DNA from: Deltaproteobacteria bacterium
GTDB taxonomy: Bacteria; Desulfobacterota; DSM-4660; Desulfatiglandales; HGW-15
Length of the DNA stretch: 7,381 bases
Reading direction: 5' to 3'
Assembly: GCA_030671095.1 (NCBI GenBank)
Contig: DAOVAK010000121.1
Location: 1-7,381 of the forward strand
This document shows, in pieces, positions 1 through 4,957 of this stretch. A program made the translations under genes and the position numbers. The stretch's first letter is position 1. Every line of letters starts with the position of its first letter. The notes beneath the pieces are model-generated. The model made no database searches, was not told the origin of the DNA, and was given only the letters and a program-made list of their open reading frames with translations.

Positions 1-150
1 CTCAACGGTCAATCCTAACGTCGAGGCGATTTCTTTATCGGTAAGTCCTCGGTTCTTTTTGCCAGGTTCCAAACGTTGTTTGGCGTTCGTCAAATTCCAA
101 ACCTCGTCTTTATACCGGTTATACAGATCCATGGAAACAAATCTTGGCAC
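1..150 (-). CDS. Unidentified protein, N-terminal 50 codons only, helix-turn-helix-like segment
   Basis: The frame is open from a GTG at 150 to the window edge, so the C-terminus is missing. AGGAG lies 7 nt upstream of the GTG, which makes this the preferred start; an in-frame ATG at 132 is the alternative. The visible residues are polar and helical. A stretch at about residues 35-50 (RGLTDKEIASTLGLTVE) resembles the first helices of a helix-turn-helix of the kind 'LTdkEIAexLGLt'. It starts 73 bp after the QueG-like gene, so it could be co-transcribed with it. I do not recognise the family. The HTH-like segment suggests DNA binding, but such short motifs also occur in small non-regulatory proteins, so no function is assigned. 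Confidence 0.6.
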   Translation of the reverse strand, partial: MPRFVSMDLYNRYKDEVWNLTNAKQRLEPGKKNRGLTDKEIASTLGLTVE

Positions 151-223
151 AGGCTTTCTCCTGCTAATCCGTATTCCATCGTCAATCGCTCAGCTCTCCT
201 GATGGGCATGCCAGCCCCTCTGA

Positions 224-1072
224 TCACCGCAACTTGCGACCCCTTTTTATGATGACCGGGCATCTTTTCAGGCAATTAAAACATTGGGCCGAAAGTTCGC
301 TCGAGTAAGCGATACTTCGGACAGCCCTGGTAAAGTGGCTCCCAAAGAGAATCGCTTTCCGTCGTTCACGGTCCGTGTCATTGACCGCCTCTAAAAGGAG
401 CTTTCGAAATGCGTCCATAGCGGTTGTTTGTGCCCGGGGATAACAACAATCCTGACGATATTCCATCCAGTGGATTTTCCCATCCTTTATTTCGCCTGAA
501 AGACAGTCAGGACAGGAAGAGAGACATGGGGCGGTCTGTTTTTTCTCCCAAAGACTGACGCAGGAATTGTGGGGGCAGACCGGTTCGGCGAGCGGTCTGT
601 CTTCATGGAGTGGCATGGTTGTGATGACCCCGTTGAAGTAAAGCAATCCGTGTTGGGGATTTAAAAGGATTCCAGCAGCCATGGAACGGGTTCCCAACCC
701 TGCCATCTCCGCACAAAGCTTCAAGCTCATATAAGGATAATGACCGATCCAGTCCCCGGTCGGAATGGGGATGGTGTAGTATTGGAAACGGTCTTCAATG
801 TAATAGGCAACTTGGCGAGTCGCGGATGCGAGTTGACTCCTATTGTAACCAATGCTCCCCAATACCCTGTTGGTCCCGGCTCTCCAGGCACCCGCTGTGG
901 GTTCCCCTCCCCCCAATACCACCACACTTTTGGCCCCTTTCAGCAGGTCATCCGGTCTGTGACCGGGCGGGGCGAAACGGTTTATCGCCCCAACAGACGC
1001 AATCCCTACCGCCTTGGCGCCCATGGCCAAGGCTTTCTCTCTGATTTCGCTTGCGGCCCCCATCGGGCTCAT
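224..1072 (-). CDS. QueG/reductive-dehalogenase-like double 4Fe-4S protein
   Basis: This 282-residue protein resembles epoxyqueuosine reductase (QueG) and RdhA in layout. An N-terminal alpha/beta region leads to the 'AEMAGLGTRSMAAGILLNP' signature (residues 121-139) and a 'GVITTMPL' strand (148-155); the two families share the pattern AGLGxxGxxGLLxxPxxG...VxTDxPL. Cysteine-rich segments follow. The canonical first cluster CxxCxxCxxxCP is absent. Instead there are C166, C171, C183, C187 and C190, with a C209-C210 pair further on. The second group, C264-x2-C267-x3-C271-P, is canonical. The family uses Fe-S clusters, and usually cobalamin, for reductive chemistry in the cytoplasm. No signal peptide is seen. 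The ATG at 1072 has GGAG 8 nt upstream. The gene begins 17 nt after the stop of the small frameshifted gene, suggesting one operon with rdhA. True QueG activity is doubtful; the substrate is unknown. Confidence 0.8.
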   Translation of the reverse strand: MSPMGAASEIREKALAMGAKAVGIASVGAINRFAPPGHRPDDLLKGAKSVVVLGGGEPTAGAWRAGTNRVLGSIGYNRSQLASATRQVAYYIEDRFQYYTIPIPTGDWIGHYPYMSLKLCAEMAGLGTRSMAAGILLNPQHGLLYFNGVITTMPLHEDRPLAEPVCPHNSCVSLWEKKQTAPCLSSCPDCLSGEIKDGKIHWMEYRQDCCYPRAQTTAMDAFRKLLLEAVNDTDRERRKAILFGSHFTRAVRSIAYSSELSAQCFNCLKRCPVIIKRGRKLR

Positions 1073-1089
1073 CCCTTATTCTCCATTCT

Positions 1090-1351
1090 TCAACCTTTTT
1101 TTTCGAAAAAGTTGGCCATTATTGGCTGGGACAATTCAACGCCGAAGTGTTGCTTGTAGGGGTAACACTTTGACAGGAGCATAAAAGTGATGTTCATATG
1201 CAAACGCTTTCTTTCTTCGTCCAGGGTATCGAAGTTTGCCCCTCCCTTTGAAACAATCCGGTTTAAATAGCATTGTTTTGGCTTCCATCTTTCAGAGTGT
1301 TCTTGATATCATGGTAGAAGTGCCATAGCAAAAATCCCAGGTCACTTCCAT
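1090..1351 (-). pseudogene. Small (~87 aa) gene with two apparent 1-nt frameshifts, between rdhA and the QueG-like gene
   Basis: No single frame is open here, yet successive frames give protein-like sequence. ATG at 1351 has GGAGG just upstream (4-nt gap), overlaps the rdhA stop by 10 nt and reads MEVTWDF. A second frame continues as LLWHFYHDIKNTL, and a third runs as ERWKPKQCYLN... to a TGA at 1092-1090, including DTLDEERKRLHMN and SKCYPYKQHFGVE. The joins fall at the T5 run in GATTTTTGC (one T short) and near CTGAAAG (one base short). Adding two bases to the 262 nt gives exactly 88 codons. The third frame alone is open for 72 codons (1308-1090) and has an internal ATG that would leave about 35 residues. 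The protein looks soluble, not like the membrane anchor RdhB. I do not recognise the family. Gene decay and homopolymer sequencing error are both possible. Confidence 0.45.
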
Positions 1352-2499
1352 ATATCCTCCATTTTGATCCTTTTTCCATAGCCGAACAGGTCGTCCATCC
1401 GCAAGTAGAATTTGTCAAAGAAGGAGAGGTTCCTTACCTGCCATCTGATGAAATTGTGAAACCAGTTGTCATGCTTGTTGAACACGCAGACCCTGATGCA
1501 GTTTGCGCAGTCACCCCCATTTCGCACCCAGAATTGGAAGCATCTTTCAGGGTTAATATACCATTTGTATATCCCATGGCTGTTGGATATGGTAAAGCCC
1601 TCTGTTGTGGGTTCATCGAAACTGATCGCCTGACCTGGGCATGCTTCAGCACATTTTCCGCAAACTTCGCACATTTTCTTAACGCCAATTTCAATGGGCT
1701 TGTCTGGAACCAGAGGGAGGTTGGTAAATACCTTACTCAAGCGGACCCGTGGGCCAAAGTTTGGAGTGATTAAAAGGCCTTGCCGGCCCAATTCCCCTAA
1801 ACCGGCATCGATGGCCATGGGAATGCTCAAAGCAGTATCGTTGCCACAGGGAATAGCCTGATAGCCCAGGTCCCGAATAAAGTGAGCAACGGAAGAAGCC
1901 ACATAAGCCATCATGGAATAGCCCCTGCCGGTAGCCGCGTTCTCACCATAAGTGGGCGCCGTGCGCATCAACGTATAGTTCATCTCATGCGTCATGACGA
2001 TGGCATGTTCAAACTCCTCTGGAATATCATCAATTGGCGTATGATCTCCCGTTCTCGGATCGAATCTATGAGAGTAAATCCAACGCGAATCCACCTTACA
2101 AACTCCAACCGATGAGGCACCCATATACATAGCTGCCTTTTTTACGATTCTGGTCCTCTCCTCCGGGTCAGAAACTTCCCACTTGTCACCCAGCGGCATG
2201 CGGTCCCTTTCTGCAATTTTGGATGAGTCCGGAAACCACTCGTAGAGGCCCTCATTCCCGATCATGTTTCCAAACCCCCACCATCTTTCCAAGTACCAAG
2301 AGCCCATGGCGAAGGACCAATCCAGCATGGTATATCCCTCGTCATCCTTGAAATTCCGCACACCATAATGCCTTTTGCCAAGCTCCAGCATCGAAGAGCC
2401 GGACCTGTCTGTGTCTCTTGGTCTAGAGAACATGGTGTTTCTCTGATCGAAACGCCCAGCCTCTCCGGAGCCTATTTTCATCTTAGCTTCTCTGCCCAC
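1342..2499 (-). CDS. rdhA: Reductive dehalogenase-like corrinoid/Fe-S protein, cytoplasmic type (no Tat signal)
   Basis: The 385-residue protein has the RdhA C-terminal architecture. A cobalamin-binding-type core carries PMAIDAGLGELGRQGLLITP (227-246) and GPRVRLSKVFTNLPL (249-263). The first 4Fe-4S motif follows, C277-x2-C280-x2-C283-x3-C287-P, then second-cluster ligands C320, C331, C334 and C338. Known members are base-off cobalamin enzymes that reductively remove halogen, using a Tyr and an Arg/Lys pair. Y199/Y204 and R251/R253 lie in the right area, but I cannot assign catalytic residues without alignment. The N-terminus lacks an RRxFxK Tat motif and a hydrophobic stretch, and no RdhB-like anchor gene is visible, so a cytoplasmic place is likely. 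The GTG start at 2499 has AAGGA 6 nt upstream. The alternative ATG at 2481 overlaps (ATGA) the end of a short upstream frame. An aryl halide or other substrate cannot be deduced. Confidence 0.85.
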   Translation of the reverse strand: MGREAKMKIGSGEAGRFDQRNTMFSRPRDTDRSGSSMLELGKRHYGVRNFKDDEGYTMLDWSFAMGSWYLERWWGFGNMIGNEGLYEWFPDSSKIAERDRMPLGDKWEVSDPEERTRIVKKAAMYMGASSVGVCKVDSRWIYSHRFDPRTGDHTPIDDIPEEFEHAIVMTHEMNYTLMRTAPTYGENAATGRGYSMMAYVASSVAHFIRDLGYQAIPCGNDTALSIPMAIDAGLGELGRQGLLITPNFGPRVRLSKVFTNLPLVPDKPIEIGVKKMCEVCGKCAEACPGQAISFDEPTTEGFTISNSHGIYKWYINPERCFQFWVRNGGDCANCIRVCVFNKHDNWFHNFIRWQVRNLSFFDKFYLRMDDLFGYGKRIKMEDIWK

Positions 2500-2603
2500 G
2501 TCTCATCCTTTTCCGCCCTTTTCACTCTCTTTCTTAAACATTTCATCGAGCAGGTCAGTCGTGGTTTCTGCAAAGCCTCTTTCGTTAAAGTTTTTTTAGT
2601 CAT
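2478..2603 (-). CDS. Possible leader ORF upstream of rdhA, reading frame uncertain at an A7 run
   Basis: ATG at 2603 opens a 41-codon frame (MTKKTLTKEALQKP...) whose TGA overlaps the internal rdhA ATG at 2481 as ATGA. The frame shifted by -1 after ATG ACT AAA AAA A reads more like a normal protein: it continues NFNERGFAETTTDLLDE and ends EKGGKG at a TGA (2505-2503), in the same frame as rdhA and two codons before its GTG. The run of seven A at 2597-2591 is the obvious place for slippage or an indel. No good ribosome site precedes the ATG; the nearest candidate, GGATGG, is inside the stem of the hairpin at 2613-2633. It could be a leader peptide, a small decayed gene, or the lost N-terminus of an older, longer RdhA. 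Confidence 0.3.
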   Translation of the reverse strand: MTKKTLTKEALQKPRLTCSMKCLRKRVKRAEKDETWAEKLR

Positions 2604-2612
2604 TTTTAAAAT

Positions 2613-2633
2613 CCATCCCGCAGGGCGGGATGG
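2613..2633 (-). terminator. GC-rich leader hairpin upstream of rdhA
   Basis: CCATCCCGC and GCGGGATGG form a perfect 9-bp stem around a 3-nt loop. On the minus strand it is followed by ATTTTAAAA and the ATG of the short leader frame. It could be an attenuator or weak intrinsic terminator in the rdhA leader, a structure that masks the poor ribosome site of the leader ORF, or a REP-type palindrome. The T run is short (four), so strong termination is unlikely. Confidence 0.45.
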
Positions 2634-2655
2634 TATAAGCTTACTTTGCTGGTGA

Positions 2656-2672
2656 AGTGAATTTTCACTATA
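2656..2672 (-). promoter_or_regulatory. Candidate rdhA promoter -10 with overlapping operator-like palindrome
   Basis: TATAGT (2672-2667, minus strand) matches five of six bases of a sigma-70 -10 box. It overlaps the perfect inverted repeat AGTGAA-TT-TTCACT (2656-2669, 6-bp arms), the size and position expected for a dimeric repressor or CRP/FNR-type site. No convincing -35 box is seen 16-18 bp upstream. Transcription from here would give a leader of about 160 nt containing the 2613-2633 hairpin before the rdhA start. The site does not match the TTGAT-N4-ATCAA FNR consensus well, so the regulator is unknown. Confidence 0.3.
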
Positions 2673-2703
2673 TGGTTTGGTAAAGGAACTGGGTTGTGCC
2701 TGT

Positions 2704-2893
2704 GTGAGGCCACGCCCCATTTCTCAAGGCCATATCTATATTGTTATTGGGAAGTGACCCAATATTTGAGGTTTAACGAGTAAGTTGCAGACTCCCAGAA
2801 GCTCAGGGGCGCAAACCCCAAATATTGGGTCACGGCGATGCCTTGTGGAATTTTTTTTGAGATATGGCCTCTCGAAAAAGGGCATGCCCTCAC
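2704..2893. repeat. Imperfect palindromic element of about 190 bp, MITE-like or structured RNA
   Basis: Three nested pairs of inverted arms share one centre. The outer arms are 2704-2717 with 2880-2893 (12 of 14 matches). The middle arms are 2727-2737 with 2860-2870 (11 of 11, AGGCCATATCT). The inner arms are 2754-2774 with 2813-2833 (20 of 21). The outer and middle arms form ungapped ends of 34 nt each, with a partly matched stretch between them. The central loop is 2775-2812, and the asymmetric joints are 2738-2753 and 2834-2859. No ORF of note lies inside. The size, AT-rich arms and absence of a transposase fit a non-autonomous miniature element; a long foldback RNA between two genes is the alternative. 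I could not identify target-site duplications. Confidence 0.55.
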
Positions 2894-2913
2894 TTCACAC
2901 CCTTGCGGGGTGT
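2875..2913 (-). terminator. Likely terminator after the tungsten oxidoreductase gene
   Basis: Reading the minus strand past the stop codon at 2952, a hairpin forms with ACACCC/GGGTGT arms (2897-2902 and 2908-2913, 5-nt loop). It is followed by the palindrome AGGGCATGCCCT (2879-2890) and then five T (2879-2875). Neither stem is strong alone, and the second overlaps the outer arm of the palindromic element, so the element itself may supply the terminator. Confidence 0.35.
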
Positions 2914-2951
2914 CATGAAAGCCGGTTCCTTTGGGCCCGGATTATTTACTT

Positions 2952-4757
2952 TTAATCGATTCCCAGTTCTTTCAGCTTTTCTATGGTCGGGACCCCATCT
3001 TTGGTGTACCCAAGTGCTTCATAATACTCGTCCAGCATTCCTCCGAGATTCTTGACCACTTGACCCGTAGAGGATCCAGCATTCTTTAAGGGTTCAGAAA
3101 CCATTCGCCGTGGAAGAGAATCCTCTTTTCGCCCGAAACCCTCTCTCACATTAAACAACCTTTCGATACAAATGATTCTTTCTCCAATCTTTAGCAAGTT
3201 ATCTGTACTCTTAAACTGTTCAAATCCTGTCGCGGCTGAGAGAAACTCTGCGTACATTGGGAGATCCAAACCCGAATTCCCAAAGGTGCAGGATATGAGA
3301 CAGTCATCCAATGCCTGTTCCTTTTGGACTTGCGCAATGGATGCCCCTTTGCCCTTTTCAGTGAATGGATCCACTTTGCGAACGAGTTCATCCCTAGGTC
3401 GGCCGTACATATGGCTTCCGCCGATATTTGAAGTGGCCATACTCAGTCCATATCCCTTGACACCCCTGGGGTCATAACCCGAAAGTTCCAGGCCTTTAAT
3501 GTGCATCGCATAAGATCCAGCGTCACCACCTATTTGCTCAGCCGCCCTTTTAACCCCCTCTCCCAACAGATTCCCAAAACCCTCCCTCTTCCCGATCTTT
3601 TCAATCAGAGAAAAAACAGCATCCATATTTCCCCAGCTAAGGTCAAGGCCGTCCGTATCAACGTTTGAGATGATTCCTTTTTCAAACAGCTCGGAGGCAA
3701 AAGCGATGCAACCCCCTGTGCTTATGGTGTCGAGACCATAATAGTCGCAAAGGGCATTGGCATTAACGACAAATTGCTTGTCTGTGAGACCGAGCAAGGG
3801 GCCAAAGGCATAGACTGTCTCATATTCCGGTCCATCGATTTGCGATCCATGAAGCGGTCCTTTCGTCACATCTCGCATCCCGCCACACCGGGTCATGCAG
3901 ACATGACAACCCGCCTTCGCCTTTTTCAATGCATGAAACTCGTCTCCAGAGATCTTATCAACGCTCTGGATGCTTCCCTCTTGGAAATTTCTAACTGGTA
4001 AAATCCCCAGGGCATCCACAACGGTGGTAATATAGGCGGATCCAAAGGTGCCCATATTTTTTCTGCGGGGATGCTCCTTAAGGATGCCGATTTGCTTTTT
4101 AATCAAATTCTTGAATTTGGACGCGTCAAAGGGGAGGGGCTTCTTGGTTGGTACATTGATCGAGATGGCCTTCAAATTCTTGGCCCCCATGACCGTTCCC
4201 ACTCCACCCCGGGAAGCCGTGCGTTCTCCTGAAGTGATAACGGCATACCGGACCAGTCTTTCGCCGGCCATTCCTATGCATGCCGACTCTGTATGGCGGC
4301 CATGTTTCTCTTTAAGTCTTTTTTGCAGCGACCGAGGATCAAGACCCAACAGATCGTTTGCACCCATGAAATGAATCCCATCCCCATCTATATGCACATA
4401 GGTGGGCTTTTCTGCCTTCCCTTCTACGATGAGCAGGTCATAACCCGCATATTTCAACCATGGGCCGAAATTGCCTCCGGTGATGGATCTGAAGATGGTG
4501 CCGGTGAGCGGGCTTTTAGATGTGACGTCCCATTTGGAAAAGCCCTGGAGCCCCGTGCCACCCAGTACGCCCATGGACATGATCAGCTTGTTTTCTGGGC
4601 CAAGGGGATCTATGTATGGGGGTAATTCGTCGTAGAGATATTTGGCGCTTAGCCCTCGCGCAGAGATAAATTTCCTGTAGTGCTGATCAGGGATCTCTTC
4701 CTCTTGCGACGAGGAATTGCTCAGATTAATTCTTAGAAGTTTGCCAGCAAATGTCAT
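2952..4757 (-). CDS. Tungsten-type aldehyde:ferredoxin oxidoreductase family protein
   Basis: The 601-residue protein has normal length for the AOR family, which oxidises aldehydes (or reduces acids) with a tungsto-bispterin cofactor and one 4Fe-4S cluster, passing electrons to ferredoxin in the cytoplasm. The start MTFAGKLLRINLS and the pterin-binding region (SKSPLTGTIF at 81-90, GGNFGPWLKYAGYD at 94-107) are typical. Cluster ligands are C284, C287, C291 and a distal C490. Two pterin motifs match the known pattern: D338-YYGL-D343 and D485-CLIS-C490, the second degenerate (GL replaced by IS). EYET at 311-314 and GYDPRG at 427-432 are also conserved. No Shine-Dalgarno sequence precedes the ATG at 4757, but the N-terminal motif supports this start. 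It stands alone between two long spacers. Substrate is not predictable; AOR relatives also include aromatic-ring reductase subunits (BamB). Confidence 0.93.
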   Translation of the reverse strand: MTFAGKLLRINLSNSSSQEEEIPDQHYRKFISARGLSAKYLYDELPPYIDPLGPENKLIMSMGVLGGTGLQGFSKWDVTSKSPLTGTIFRSITGGNFGPWLKYAGYDLLIVEGKAEKPTYVHIDGDGIHFMGANDLLGLDPRSLQKRLKEKHGRHTESACIGMAGERLVRYAVITSGERTASRGGVGTVMGAKNLKAISINVPTKKPLPFDASKFKNLIKKQIGILKEHPRRKNMGTFGSAYITTVVDALGILPVRNFQEGSIQSVDKISGDEFHALKKAKAGCHVCMTRCGGMRDVTKGPLHGSQIDGPEYETVYAFGPLLGLTDKQFVVNANALCDYYGLDTISTGGCIAFASELFEKGIISNVDTDGLDLSWGNMDAVFSLIEKIGKREGFGNLLGEGVKRAAEQIGGDAGSYAMHIKGLELSGYDPRGVKGYGLSMATSNIGGSHMYGRPRDELVRKVDPFTEKGKGASIAQVQKEQALDDCLISCTFGNSGLDLPMYAEFLSAATGFEQFKSTDNLLKIGERIICIERLFNVREGFGRKEDSLPRRMVSEPLKNAGSSTGQVVKNLGGMLDEYYEALGYTKDGVPTIEKLKELGID

Positions 4758-4763
4758 TCTTGG

Positions 4764-4769
4764 ATTATA
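4764..4769 (-). promoter_or_regulatory. TATAAT box next to the AOR start, possible leaderless transcript
   Basis: A perfect TATAAT (minus strand 4769-4764) ends 6 nt before the ATG at 4757. If used, transcription would begin at or near the start codon, which would fit the absence of a Shine-Dalgarno sequence. No good -35 box is found at 16-18 bp (TAATCA or similar). The region is AT-rich, so a chance match is quite possible. Confidence 0.25.
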
Positions 4770-4770
4770 T

Positions 4771-4865
4771 ATTGTCTATTGTAGATTGATTATTGGAACA
4801 TTTCTTTACGACATATTCAATAGCCAATTGTCAATATTCAATCGTCAATCAACAGTCATCAATCG
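4771..4865. repeat. AT-rich spacer with degenerate 10-11 bp direct repeats
   Basis: On the minus strand this stretch contains a loose series built on the core GATTGA/ATTGAA: GATTGATGACT, GTTGATTGAC, GATTGAATATT, GACAATTGGCT, ATTGAATATG, and further related pieces. The units are neither identical nor evenly spaced, so this is not CRISPR. It may be a simple-sequence expansion or a group of binding sites upstream of the tungsten oxidoreductase gene. Several TTGAC-like words within it could act as -35 boxes. Confidence 0.4.
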
Positions 4866-4913
4866 TTCAGGTGTCCGGATGGGACCAGTATTCATTAGGA
4901 AACGTCAGCATTT

Positions 4914-4941
4914 GGGGGTCCCCCCGCTTATAAGCGAGGGG
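4914..4941 (-). terminator. C/G-rich hairpin after the FAD oxidoreductase gene
   Basis: The hairpin lies 17 nt past the stop codon. CCCCCGCT (4921-4928) and AGCG-a-GGGG (4933-4941) pair around TATA with one bulged A. A GGGGG block (4914-4918) next to it can compete by pairing with the C run. No T tract follows on the minus strand, so it may be a factor-dependent terminator, an RNA 3'-end stabiliser or a dispersed genomic palindrome. Confidence 0.4.
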
Positions 4942-4957
4942 AGTTACCCACGACTCA

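Noticed and set aside
90..275. Minus-strand 61-codon frame overlapping the QueG-like C-terminus and the start of the partial gene
   Set aside because: It overlaps both neighbours in another frame. The GTG at 150 with AGGAG, in a different frame, gives a better protein.
740..1159. Plus-strand ORF of 139 codons opposite the QueG-like gene
   Set aside because: It is an antisense shadow of the QueG-like gene, low in protein-like features and without a ribosome site.
2503..2505. TGA in the rdhA frame read as selenocysteine, joining the upstream frame to RdhA
   Set aside because: The upstream part also needs a frameshift to obtain a start codon, no SECIS-like hairpin is evident just after the TGA, and a GTG with AAGGA follows at once.
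2500..2951. Cobalamin riboswitch before the corrinoid-type gene rdhA
   Set aside because: I looked for a B12-box-like conserved core (GCCACTG) on the minus strand and did not see it; the dominant structure is the long palindrome.
4771..4865. CRISPR-like repetition in the AT-rich spacer
   Set aside because: Units are only about 10 bp, degenerate and without regular spacers.
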